From positions 1 to 41,223 of the forward strand of contig JAFECL010000031.1 in the NCBI GenBank assembly GCA_018242165.1: a DNA stretch of 41,223 bases. The letters are read 5' to 3'. Origin of the DNA: Pseudomonadota bacterium. GTDB taxonomy: Bacteria > Pseudomonadota > Alphaproteobacteria > Sphingomonadales > Sphingomonadaceae. The notes beneath the pieces were generated by a model. The model ran no database searches and was not told the DNA's origin. It saw nothing but the letters and a program-made list of their open reading frames with translations. Below, one piece after another: positions 24,602 to 33,279 of the stretch. Both the position numbers and the translations under genes were made by a program. Each line of letters begins with the position of its first letter. Positions within the stretch are counted from its first letter, which is position 1.

Positions 24602-27600
24602 GCTGCATTCTCCCCTTCGGCCAGCGGTTCCTCGAGCCAGTCGACCTTTTCAAGCTTTCGAACGATGACAAATTCGTCACGGTTCGAACCGACCGTGCCG
24701 TAGTAGTTGAAGCCATAGGCCTGCTGGACATAGCCGCCGATCATATGGGTGGGCTTCAGGATCGCGCGGGTGACCGAATTGTGGATGCCGCCGCGTTGGC
24801 CGGTCAGCGGGGAGCCGGGCACGTTCACGATCTTTTCCTGCGCGTGATACATGAACAAGGTTCCCTCCTTCATCCGTTGCGACACCACGACGCGGGCGAC
24901 CAAGGCGCCGTTGGCGTTGAAGGTCTCGACCCAGTCGTTGTCGACCAGCCCGGCTTTCGCTGCGTCGAGCTCGCTCATCCAGACGATCGGACCGCCTCGC
25001 GACAGGGTCAGCATCAGCTGGTTGTCGGTGTAGGTCGAATGGATCCCCCACTTCTGATGCGGGGTGATGAAGTTCAGCACCACGTGCTTCTGCCCGGCAG
25101 CGCGCTCGAGCATCGGTTTGACTGCCTTGGTATCGATCGGCGGTCGATAGACACATAGCCCCTCGCCGAAGGCCAGCATCCACTTGTGGTCCTGATAGAG
25201 CTGCTGCCGACCGGTCAGAGTGCGCCAGGGGATCAGCTCGTGGACGTTGGTGTATCCTGCGTTGTAGCACACGTGCTCGCTTTCGATCCCCGACCAGGTC
25301 GGCGACGAGATGATCTTGCGCGGCTGCGCCTGAATGTCGCGGAAGCGGATTTTTTCCTCCTCCTTCGGCAGTGCCAGATGGGTGTGATCGCGCCCGGTAT
25401 TGCGCGACAGGGCCTCCCAGGCCCGGACCGCAACCTCGCCATTGGTTTCGGGCGCCAGCATCAGCAGCACTTCGGCGGCGTCGATTGCGGAGTCGATCCG
25501 GGGCATACCCTTGGTTGGCCCTTCAGCCTCGACCACACCGTTGAGCTTGCGCAGGTTCTCAACCTCCTGCCCGGTGGTCCAGGCGATGCCCTTGCCGCCG
25601 TTGCCCAGCTTGTCCATCAAGGGCCCAAGCGCGGTGAAGCGCTTGTAGAGGTTCGGGTAGTCCCGCTCGACCACGGCCACGGTGGCCATGGTCTTACCCG
25701 GAACCGGATCGCACTGGCCATCGCCCCAGTCGGCCACGTCGAACGGCTGGGCAAGCTCGTTCGCACTGTCATGCTGGATCGGGGTCAGCACCACGTCCTG
25801 TTCGACCCCGAGCACTTCGGGCGCGACTTCGGAGAACTTGCGTGCAAGCCCCTTGTAGATTTCCCAGTCGCTCTTCGATTCCCATACCGGATCGACTGCC
25901 GCCGACAGTGGGTGGATGAAGGGGTGCATGTCCGAAGTGTTGAGATCGTCCTTTTCGTACCAGCTGGCGGTCGGCAGGACGATGTCGGAATAGACGCAGG
26001 TGGTAGACATGCGGAAGTCGAGCGTGACCAGCAAGTCCAGCTTTCCTTTGGGCGCTTCATCGTGCCACTTCACCTCTTGCGGCTTTTGCTGCCCCATCTC
26101 GCCCAGGTCCTTGCCCTGAACACCGTGCGCGGTACCCAGCAGGTGTTTGAGGAAATACTCATGTCCCTTGCCCGAGCTGCCCAGCAGGTTCGATCGCCAG
26201 ACGAACATATTGCGGGGCCAGTTGGCGGGATCGTCGGGGTCAAGACACGATAGCTCTAGCTCGCCCGACTTAAGCGCCTGCGCGACATAGTCCTTGGCTG
26301 CCATGCCGCTCGCTGCGGCGGCCTTACCAACCACCAGTGGGTTGGTTTTCAGTTGCGGCGCGCTGGGCAGCCACCCCATCCGCTCGGCGCGCACGTTGTA
26401 GTCGATCAGGCTTGCGTCCCAATCGCCTTTGGGAGCGGTGGGCGAGAGGATCTCGGCGACGCCCAGCGTTTCGTAGCGCCACTGGTCGGTGTGGGCGTAA
26501 AAGAAACTGGTGCCGTTCATCTGGCGCGACGGGCGGGCCCAGTCGAGCCCGAAGGCTAGGGGCGCCCAGCCGGTCTGCGGGCGCAGCTTTTCCTGGCCGA
26601 CATAATGCGCCCATCCCCCACCCGACTGGCCGACGCAGCCGCACATCACCAGCAGATTGATGATCCCCCGGTAATTCATATCCATGTGATACCAGTGGTT
26701 CAGCCCAGCTCCCAGAATCACCATCGACTTGCCATTCGTCGCCTCGGCATTGGCGGCGAATTCGCGCGCGCAGGTGATGATGTGATCGGCGGGAATGCCG
26801 GTAATCTTTTCGGCCCAGGCGGGCGTATATGGGGCCATCGCGGCATAGTCGCGCGCGACATGTTCGCCGCCCAGCCCCCGGTCGAGGCCATAGTTGGCGC
26901 ACAGCAGATCAAAGACCGTGGCGACGTAAGTGCGACCGTTGACCAGTTGCATTTCGCGCACCGGCACTCGGCGCAACAGCACGTCGGGGTGGTCGGTGCC
27001 CGCGAAATGATCATGCTCGCGGTTACCGAAATAGGGAAAGGCCACCTCGACTACCTCGTCGTGGTCCTTGTCGAGGATCGCGGTCATCCGGAGCTTGACG
27101 TCGAATCCCTGACCGTCTTTTTCCTCAAGATTCCACTTGCCCTCCTCGCCCCAGCGGAACCCAGCAGTCCCGATCGGCGTAACCACTTCATCGGTGGCTT
27201 CGTCGATCGCCACGCATTTCCATTCGGGGTTGTTCTTTTCACCTAGGCCGTCTGCGAAGTCGCTGGCGCGCAGCAGCCGTTCGGGCACCAGCCGGCCATC
27301 CTGTTCGACCAGCCGAACCAGCATCGGCATGTCGGAATAACGCCGGCAATAGTCCTCGAAATAGGGCACCTGCCGGTCGAGGTGGAATTCGCGCAGGATC
27401 ACGTGGCCCATGGCCAGCGCCAGAGCGGCGTCGGTACCCTGCTTGGGGTTCAGCCACAGGTCGGCGAATTTGGTCGCCTCGGCATAATCGGGCGAAACCA
27501 CCGCCACCTTGGCTCCCCGATAGCGCGCCTCGGTCATGAAATGCGCATCCGGGGTGCGGGTCTGCGGGACATTGCTGCCCCACAGCATCAGGAAACCGGC

Positions 27601-28335
27601 ATTGTACCAGTCGGCGCTTTCGGCGACGTCAGTCTGCTCACCCCAGGTCATCGGGCTGGAGGGCGGAAGATCACAATACCAGTCGTAGAACGACAGGCAG
27701 GTCCCGCCGAGCAGAGAGAGATAGCGTGCACCCGCCGCGTAGGAGACCATCGACATCGCCGGGATCGGTGAAAAGCCAATGACCCGGTCGGGCCCATATT
27801 TGCGCGCCGTGTAGGCATTGGCGGCAGCGATGATTTCGTTGACTTCATCCCAGCTGGCGCGGACGAATCCGCCATGGCCGCGGATCGCGGTATAGCTCTC
27901 GCGCTTGTCTGGATCCTCGATGATCGACGCCCATGCCGCCACCGGACTCTGGTTCCAGCGCGCCCAGCGCCAAAGTTGGAGCAGGCGCTTCCTGACCATC
28001 GGGTATTTCAGTCGCTGGGCCGAATAGATATACCAAGAATAGCTTGCCCCGCGCGGACAGCCGCGCGGTTCATGGTTGGGCAGTTCAGGCCGGGTGCGTG
28101 GATAATCGGTCTGCTGGGTTTCCCAGGTGATGATTCCGCCCTTGACGTAAATCTTCCAGCTGCAAGACCCGGTGCAGTTCACCCCGTGGGTCGAACGCAC
28201 GATCTTGTCATGCTGCCAGCGCTGGCGATAGCCATCTTCCCAGTCGCGGGCTTCGGCGGTGGTGACGCCATGTCCGCCGGCAAACGGCTCCCTCTTCTGG
28301 CGGAAAAAGGTCAGACGATCGAGCAGGTGGCTCAT
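24598..28335 (-). CDS. narG: Respiratory nitrate reductase alpha subunit NarG
   Basis: 1245-aa molybdenum bis-MGD catalytic subunit reducing nitrate to nitrite in the cytoplasm. The FS0 [4Fe-4S] motif STHGVNCTGSCSWKIYVK uses His plus Cys, as in NarG. LSFYDWYCDLPPSSPMTWGEQTD supplies the Mo ligand Asp region. ATG 28335 gives E. coli-like length (1247 aa) and overlaps the narK stop (ATGA); the upstream 45 codons are shadow. There is no twin-arginine signal, so it is the membrane-bound cytoplasmic type and not periplasmic Nap. Confidence 0.97.
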   Translation of the reverse strand: MSHLLDRLTFFRQKREPFAGGHGVTTAEARDWEDGYRQRWQHDKIVRSTHGVNCTGSCSWKIYVKGGIITWETQQTDYPRTRPELPNHEPRGCPRGASYSWYIYSAQRLKYPMVRKRLLQLWRWARWNQSPVAAWASIIEDPDKRESYTAIRGHGGFVRASWDEVNEIIAAANAYTARKYGPDRVIGFSPIPAMSMVSYAAGARYLSLLGGTCLSFYDWYCDLPPSSPMTWGEQTDVAESADWYNAGFLMLWGSNVPQTRTPDAHFMTEARYRGAKVAVVSPDYAEATKFADLWLNPKQGTDAALALAMGHVILREFHLDRQVPYFEDYCRRYSDMPMLVRLVEQDGRLVPERLLRASDFADGLGEKNNPEWKCVAIDEATDEVVTPIGTAGFRWGEEGKWNLEEKDGQGFDVKLRMTAILDKDHDEVVEVAFPYFGNREHDHFAGTDHPDVLLRRVPVREMQLVNGRTYVATVFDLLCANYGLDRGLGGEHVARDYAAMAPYTPAWAEKITGIPADHIITCAREFAANAEATNGKSMVILGAGLNHWYHMDMNYRGIINLLVMCGCVGQSGGGWAHYVGQEKLRPQTGWAPLAFGLDWARPSRQMNGTSFFYAHTDQWRYETLGVAEILSPTAPKGDWDASLIDYNVRAERMGWLPSAPQLKTNPLVVGKAAAASGMAAKDYVAQALKSGELELSCLDPDDPANWPRNMFVWRSNLLGSSGKGHEYFLKHLLGTAHGVQGKDLGEMGQQKPQEVKWHDEAPKGKLDLLVTLDFRMSTTCVYSDIVLPTASWYEKDDLNTSDMHPFIHPLSAAVDPVWESKSDWEIYKGLARKFSEVAPEVLGVEQDVVLTPIQHDSANELAQPFDVADWGDGQCDPVPGKTMATVAVVERDYPNLYKRFTALGPLMDKLGNGGKGIAWTTGQEVENLRKLNGVVEAEGPTKGMPRIDSAIDAAEVLLMLAPETNGEVAVRAWEALSRNTGRDHTHLALPKEEEKIRFRDIQAQPRKIISSPTWSGIESEHVCYNAGYTNVHELIPWRTLTGRQQLYQDHKWMLAFGEGLCVYRPPIDTKAVKPMLERAAGQKHVVLNFITPHQKWGIHSTYTDNQLMLTLSRGGPIVWMSELDAAKAGLVDNDWVETFNANGALVARVVVSQRMKEGTLFMYHAQEKIVNVPGSPLTGQRGGIHNSVTRAILKPTHMIGGYVQQAYGFNYYGTVGSNRDEFVIVRKLEKVDWLEEPLAEGENAA

Positions 28336-31070
28336 GCTGGGGCTCCTTGGGAAAATGGCGGAGTAGGGGGAGTGGGGCCGCGTTCGCTCGTGTAGAGCAG
28401 GCCACCGGGCCGGGCGTAGATCCACCAGGTCAGTATGGCGCAGCTTACATAGAAGGCCAGGAAGCCCCACAGCGCGAGTTGCGGCGATCCGGAAAGCGTG
28501 ATCGAAGTGCCAAAGGCCTTGGGGATATAGAATGCGCCATAGGCTGCGATCGCGGAGGTGAAACCGACAATCGCTGCGGATTCCTTGCTGGCCTGCCTTT
28601 CGGTCTCGGCAGATGAAAGCTCTGGTATCAGCCGGGGCAGCTCAAGCCGCATGATGTTGGGTATCATCTGGAAAGTCGAGGCATTGCCAACCCCCGTCAC
28701 GAAGAACATGAAGACGAACATCGCCAGGAAGCCGTTGAAGTCCTTGGCCTCGAGGAAATGCATCACCCCGAAGGTACCGGCCATCATTGCCACGAAGACC
28801 CAGAGCGTAACCCGCGCGCCGCCCCACCGATCGGCAATCCACCCGGTCGCGGCCCGGCTGATCGCGCCCACCAATGGCGCGATCCAGACGTATTTGAGCG
28901 CTTCGACTTCGGGAAATTCCTTCTTGGCGAGCAGCGGCAGGCTCGCCGAAAAGCCAATGAATGATCCAAAGGTGCCGGTGTAGAGCCAGCACATCAGCCA
29001 GTTGTGCTTGCGCTGAAAGATCACCGCCTGTTCGGCAAAGCTGGCCTTCGCATCGGCGATGTCATTCATTCCGAACCAGGCCAGCAGGCTGGAAGCGATG
29101 ATGAACGGCACCCAGATGAACCCGGCGTTCTGCAGCCACAAATGAGCACCCTTGGTCGTAACCTCGGGCGCTCCGCCCAGCGTGCCGAATACCCCGCTGG
29201 TGATCACCACCGGCACCAAGAACTGCATTACCGAGACGCCAAGGTTGCCCAACCCACCGTTAAGCGCCAGCGCATTGCCCTTGCGCGCTTTGGGAAAGAA
29301 GAAGCCGATATTGGCCATCGAACTGGCGAAATTACCGCCGCCGAACCCGCACAGCAGCGCCAGAACCAGGAAAATGAAATATGGCGTTTGCGGGTTCTGT
29401 ACCGCATAGCCGATCCCGAAGGCCGGGATCAGCAGCGATACGGTGGACAGCGTGGTCCACAGCCGTCCGCCAAACACCGGGACCATAAAGCTGTAGAAGA
29501 TCCGCAGCGTCGCGCCTGAAAGACCCGGCAGCGCTGCCAGCCAGAACAACTGGTCCGTGGTATAGTCGAAGCCAATGAGGGGAAGCTTCGCTACGACCAC
29601 GGACCAGACCATCCAGACCGCGAAAGCCAGCAGCAATGCGGGGATGGAAATGAACAGGTTGCGGCGAGCAATCCGCTCGCCGGTGCTTTCCCAGAAGGCC
29701 GGGTCTTCGGGTCGCCAGTCGGCCAGCACCTTGTCAGGCACTGCGGGGCCGTGGCGGGCGGGATCGTGCAGCCCGATCATTTCTGGGAACTGCGGCAGGG
29801 TCCGCCGGTCGCTGCCGCTGGCCCGCTGCTCCATCTGGCGGATCGCGAGATGCATCCACGCCAGCGCCACCGCGACCAATGCAAACAGCACGGCAAAGCA
29901 GCTGGTCCAGATGCCTGTCAGGTCGCTGACCAGACCGAAAACGATCGGCAGCACGAAACCGCCGAGCCCGCCGACCATCCCGACCAGGCCACCAACCGAG
30001 CCGACGTGGTCCGGGTAGTAGACCGGGATATGCTTGTAGACCGCAGCCTTGCCTAGGCTCATGAAGAAGCCCAGCACGAAGATCGCGATGACGAAGGGCA
30101 CCAGCCCCATCGACGTCGAGAAGTGGATGTCTCCCCTGACCCCGTGGACGGCATAATCGGTCGCGGGGTAGGACAGCATGAACAGCAGCACCATCGATAC
30201 GCCGAATGTGGTGTACATGATCCGACGGGCGCCATAGCGGTCCGACAAAACCCCGCCATAGGCGCGGAACACCGAGGCCGAGAGGCTGAAGGTAGCGGCG
30301 AGCATCCCGGCGACCTTCACATCAACGCCGTAAACCCCGATCAGGTATTTGGGCAGCCATAGCGCCAGCGCAACGAAGGCCCCGAACACGAAGAAGTAAT
30401 AGAGAGAGAAGCGCCAGACTTGCTCGTTCTGCAGGGGCTCAAGCTGTTCCTTCAGCCCCTTGGGCTTCGCTCCGCTGATCCTGCGTGCGGCCAGATCAGG
30501 ATCGTCCTTCGAGAAGAGGAAGAACAGGACCGCGACAACCGCCAGCACCCCGGCCCAGATCTGCGCCACGGCCTGCCAGCCCAGCGCCACCATCACCCAC
30601 GGTGCGGCGAACTTGGTCACCGCTGCGCCGACATTGCCCATCCCGAAAAAGCCGAGCGCCGCCCCTTGCCGCTCCTGCGGATACCACTTGGAGACGTAGG
30701 CCACGCCCACCGCGAATCCACCACCGGCGAGGCCCAGGCCAAGTGCGGCCAGCAGCATCAGGGGATAGGTAGTGGCATGAGACAGCAGGACCGTCGAAGC
30801 CGCCGAAGCCAGCATGGTCAGCGGAAAGACGATCCGTCCGCCGTACTGGTCGGTCCATACCCCCAGGAACAGCCGAACCAGCGATCCCGTCAGGATCGGG
30901 GTGCCAACCAGCAGGCCGAACTGGGTGTCATTCAGCCCAAGCTCCTGCTTTATCTCGATCCCGATGATCGCAAAGATCGTCCAGACCGCAAAGCAGACCG
31001 TGAATGCAAAGGTGCTCAGCCCCAGGGCCCGGTTCTGTTGCCCGGCACTGACAGTCTTCTGAAGGGGCAT
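28332..31070 (-). CDS. narK: Fused NarK1-NarK2 nitrate/nitrite transporter
   Basis: 912-aa fusion of two 12-helix major facilitator modules, as in Paracoccus denitrificans NarK. Module 1 (about 10-415) has GLAGGGFAVGVAYVSKWYP. Module 2 (about 480-890) has the nitrate signature regions GGGNFASSMANIGFFFP and NALALNGGLGNLGVSVMQF. By family knowledge, NarK1 imports nitrate with protons and NarK2 exchanges nitrate for nitrite. ATG 31070 is chosen because GGAGA sits 6 bases upstream; ATG 31076 is the alternative. First gene of the nine-gene operon, with an FNR box at 31132. Confidence 0.95.
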   Translation of the reverse strand: MPLQKTVSAGQQNRALGLSTFAFTVCFAVWTIFAIIGIEIKQELGLNDTQFGLLVGTPILTGSLVRLFLGVWTDQYGGRIVFPLTMLASAASTVLLSHATTYPLMLLAALGLGLAGGGFAVGVAYVSKWYPQERQGAALGFFGMGNVGAAVTKFAAPWVMVALGWQAVAQIWAGVLAVVAVLFFLFSKDDPDLAARRISGAKPKGLKEQLEPLQNEQVWRFSLYYFFVFGAFVALALWLPKYLIGVYGVDVKVAGMLAATFSLSASVFRAYGGVLSDRYGARRIMYTTFGVSMVLLFMLSYPATDYAVHGVRGDIHFSTSMGLVPFVIAIFVLGFFMSLGKAAVYKHIPVYYPDHVGSVGGLVGMVGGLGGFVLPIVFGLVSDLTGIWTSCFAVLFALVAVALAWMHLAIRQMEQRASGSDRRTLPQFPEMIGLHDPARHGPAVPDKVLADWRPEDPAFWESTGERIARRNLFISIPALLLAFAVWMVWSVVVAKLPLIGFDYTTDQLFWLAALPGLSGATLRIFYSFMVPVFGGRLWTTLSTVSLLIPAFGIGYAVQNPQTPYFIFLVLALLCGFGGGNFASSMANIGFFFPKARKGNALALNGGLGNLGVSVMQFLVPVVITSGVFGTLGGAPEVTTKGAHLWLQNAGFIWVPFIIASSLLAWFGMNDIADAKASFAEQAVIFQRKHNWLMCWLYTGTFGSFIGFSASLPLLAKKEFPEVEALKYVWIAPLVGAISRAATGWIADRWGGARVTLWVFVAMMAGTFGVMHFLEAKDFNGFLAMFVFMFFVTGVGNASTFQMIPNIMRLELPRLIPELSSAETERQASKESAAIVGFTSAIAAYGAFYIPKAFGTSITLSGSPQLALWGFLAFYVSCAILTWWIYARPGGLLYTSERGPTPPTPPFSQGAPA

Positions 31071-31131
31071 TGCCATTCTCCGACAAAGGAAGCGAATTGG
31101 CCCCGATTTGGACAGTTGTGGGGCAATATGC

Positions 31132-31145
31132 TTGACCCGGATCAA
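31132..31145. promoter_or_regulatory. FNR-type box for the narK operon
   Basis: TTGACCCGGATCAA matches TTGAT-N4-ATCAA at all but one base. A centre at -41.5 would put the narK start site near 31097, 27 nt before the ATG. The geometry is ideal for activation. Confidence 0.78.
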
Positions 31146-31224
31146 ATTGCGCGGCCGTGCTCAAACAATCTGCAGAGCGCCTGATTTCAGGCGCGATTCG
31201 ACCCAAACGAGGTCAAGAGTGCAA

Positions 31225-31238
31225 TTGATAAACATCAA
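31225..31238. promoter_or_regulatory. Perfect FNR-type box in the narK/narR gap
   Basis: TTGATAAACATCAA is an exact TTGAT-N4-ATCAA palindrome. It is centred 46 bp before the narR-like ATG and 162 bp from narK. Activation of narR from -41.5 would leave only a 5-nt leader, so it may serve repression, narK activation from a distance, or another start site. Confidence 0.8.
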
Positions 31239-31277
31239 TCGAGGCGCTAGGCGGTGGGCAAAGGAGCAAAGTCCACC

Positions 31278-31964
31278 ATGCGTCCCGGCGAACGTCCAGA
31301 AATAGCAAGCCTGCCCCTGTTTCGCGACATGCAGGACGAGCAGCGCGATCGCATCTTCTCGGGCTCGTTTCTGCAGGTCTTTCCGCCGCAGCTGACCCTG
31401 TTCGAACAGGGCCAGCGACCGGATTTTCTGCACGTGCTGGTCGATGGGCTGGTTGAGCTCTACGCCAGCGGTGCAGGGCGCGACACGACGATGCGGGTTG
31501 TCGAACCAGTGTCGAGCTTCATCCTAGCGGCGGTGGTAACCGACATGCCGTATCTTATGTCGGCTCGCACGCTGACGTCCTCGCGGATCTTGCTAGTTCC
31601 GGCCGCAAAGATCCGCGAGGTGGTGCGACACGACCATGCGTTTATGGACGCGACCATGCGCGAATTGGCCATGGCCTATCGCGATATGGTTCGCGCACTG
31701 ACCGACATGAAATTGCGCCAATCGGCTGAGCGGTTGGGCAATCTGCTGCTCCAGCAAGAACAGCGCCAGGGCGGCACTGGCACGGTGAAGCTGCGAGCCG
31801 AAAAGCGCCTGCTGGCTTCGCTGCTGGGGATGACCCCGGAAAACCTCAGCCGTGCTTTTGGAGTGCTGGCGGCGCATGGCGTCAGAACCGATGGCGCGAA
31901 TGTGACGCTGGCAGATCGAGAAGCGCTTGAGGCTCTCGTGCGTCCCGATGCAATCAGCGACTGA
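31278..31964 (+). CDS. narR: NarR-like Crp/Fnr-family regulator
   Basis: 228-aa Crp/Fnr protein without the N-terminal cysteines of FNR, so not an Fe-S oxygen sensor. The sensory beta-roll spans about 20-130 and a C-terminal HTH has the recognition helix TPENLSRAFGVL. Its place, divergent from narK-narGHJI, matches P. denitrificans narR, a nitrate/nitrite-responsive activator. A DNR-type NO sensor is the alternative. ATG 31278 is used, with AAAGGAG 11 bases upstream; GTG 31254 is possible but would sit 15 bp from an FNR box. Confidence 0.75.
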   Translation: MRPGERPEIASLPLFRDMQDEQRDRIFSGSFLQVFPPQLTLFEQGQRPDFLHVLVDGLVELYASGAGRDTTMRVVEPVSSFILAAVVTDMPYLMSARTLTSSRILLVPAAKIREVVRHDHAFMDATMRELAMAYRDMVRALTDMKLRQSAERLGNLLLQQEQRQGGTGTVKLRAEKRLLASLLGMTPENLSRAFGVLAAHGVRTDGANVTLADREALEALVRPDAISD

Positions 31965-32232
31965 CACGCTCCAAAAAAATGCATACCGGACGGGTTCGCA
32001 CTGATCTTGCGAGATCTTTAGGAATTAATGATCTTACGCGAATTCAAAATCTTCCACGAGACCGTGTAGCACAGGTAGAACCGCTTCAGTTGAATCATGT
32101 TAAAACATGGATACAATATTTCGTTCTGACAACCTTCTGGCGCGATTTGAACGGCGATACTGATCGTCGAGACCTATCGCAAACTTGCAAGCGTCAGCAA
32201 ATGAAGCCATTTTAGCAACTCGAGGCTAGCAG
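31965..32232. other. AT-rich gap between narR and the partition module
   Basis: 267 bp, clearly lower in GC than its neighbours. It contains a short inverted repeat GATCT-TGCG-AGATC (32003-32016). The only open frame (31979-32215) has no ribosome-binding site. It marks the seam between the cargo and the replication/partition module. Confidence 0.45.
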
Positions 32233-32529
32233 TCACCCTCCGATCGGGCTCTGACCGTACTTGCGCAGAACGTCATCGAAGGCTTCGGCCATTAGCTCTT
32301 GGAGGCTCAGGCCATGCTTGCGGGCGCAGACATGCATGGCCAGCGACATCTCAGGCGAGAAGTAGGCGGCTATGGCCTTGCGACCCACCCGACTGTTGGG
32401 CGCGGGGTTGCGGCGTGAGCCAGAAATGGTTGAGCTGGCAGCGGCATCTGCCGCCTCCGTCTCCGGCATGTGAACCTCCCGCGGCGGCTTCGCTTTGGGC
32501 TTGTCGGCAAGATTGGCAAATCGGCTCAT
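32233..32529 (-). CDS. Ribbon-helix-helix-type partition/regulatory protein
   Basis: 98-aa protein with a flexible Ala/Pro-rich N-terminus and a C-terminal ribbon-helix-helix-like domain (RKAIAAYFSPEMSLAMHVCARKHGLSLQELMAEAFDDVLRKYG). This layout resembles ParG/omega partners of small ParA proteins: a DNA-binding RHH with an unstructured tail. ATG 32529 is chosen, with GGGAG 9 bases before it. It lies 4 bp after parA. It probably binds the GTTCAC repeats nearby as centromere or operator. Confidence 0.7.
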   Translation of the reverse strand: MSRFANLADKPKAKPPREVHMPETEAADAAASSTISGSRRNPAPNSRVGRKAIAAYFSPEMSLAMHVCARKHGLSLQELMAEAFDDVLRKYGQSPIGG

Positions 32530-32533
32530 ACGT

Positions 32534-33196
32534 TCACACTCCCTCATGCGCGGTTGTGGACATGTTCACATGCGCGCCATCCACGATTCGAAGGGCCCAC
32601 ATGTGTAGGGCGGTGATCTCGGCAGTCGCCTTGCCCTCGGGCTCGAACTCAATGACGGAGGCACCCGCCGCACTGGCATGGCGGTAAACGGCACGGTCCG
32701 GCAGGATATGCGGGCAGGCCTCGACCCCAAAACCCCGCACCAGTTCCACCGCCTCCTCATACATCCGCGGCGCATGGGGAGGACCTGCGGTGAAGACCAC
32801 ATAGGCAGGCTTGTCGAACAGGCGCACGAGATTGACGGTGGTTTTGATCGCGGCCAGGTCGAAAGCACTGGGGCGACAGGGAATCAGCACCAGGTCGGCT
32901 ACCTCGACAGCCCTGCTGGCCGCACTGTCGGCGTGGGGCGGTGTGTCGATGACGATGAAGGTCGCGCCTTGAGCCTTGGCCGCATCGACCTTGGCCTGAA
33001 TGCGCGGCGGGGCGCTGTCGATCACCTCTGGCGCCTTGTCGGCGCGCCAAGCGCCCCATTGGCTGGCGGTGGCTTGCGGGTCGGTGTCGATGATGAGCCC
33101 GACGGCACCTGTGGCTTCGGCGGCTGCGGCCAGGTTCACCGACAGGGTGGTTTTGCCCGAGCCGCCCTTCTGACTGACGATTGCGATGATAGTCAT
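32534..33196 (-). CDS. parA: ParA-family plasmid partition ATPase
   Basis: 220-aa ParA/ParF-type ATPase. The deviant Walker A is at residues 10-17 (KGGSGKTT); later motifs are LIIDTDPQATASQWGAW, FIVIDTPPH and PCRPSAFDL. The lack of an N-terminal HTH places it among small plasmid ParAs (type Ib). ATG 33196 is chosen with GGAAGG upstream. It lies between a RepC-like gene (84 bp before) and the RHH gene. A perfect palindrome (33214-33227) sits just before its start, consistent with autorepression by the RHH protein. Confidence 0.9.
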   Translation of the reverse strand: MTIIAIVSQKGGSGKTTLSVNLAAAAEATGAVGLIIDTDPQATASQWGAWRADKAPEVIDSAPPRIQAKVDAAKAQGATFIVIDTPPHADSAASRAVEVADLVLIPCRPSAFDLAAIKTTVNLVRLFDKPAYVVFTAGPPHAPRMYEEAVELVRGFGVEACPHILPDRAVYRHASAAGASVIEFEPEGKATAEITALHMWALRIVDGAHVNMSTTAHEGV

Positions 33197-33213
33197 GGCG
33201 ATTTCCTTCCCCT

Positions 33214-33227
33214 GTTCACATGTGAAC
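33214..33227. promoter_or_regulatory. Perfect 14-bp palindrome GTTCACATGTGAAC (operator/centromere candidate)
   Basis: It is centred 24 bp upstream of parA. Related GTTCAC/GTGAAC words recur at 32470-32475, 32532-32537, 32564-32569 and 33279-33284, all within the rep-par module. Likely bound by the RHH protein. Confidence 0.55.
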
Positions 33228-33279
33228 GAGTGGGTTTGTGAGAGTGTGGACTTGAGCACAGGTGAGATGCTGGACAGGT

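Noticed and set aside
23009..24703. 564-codon plus-strand frame opposite narH
   Set aside because: NarH is fully recognisable on the other strand; the frame is a codon-bias shadow with no domain.
31979..32215. 78-codon plus-strand frame after narR
   Set aside because: No Shine-Dalgarno sequence, AT-rich DNA with unusual composition and no domain; more likely non-coding.
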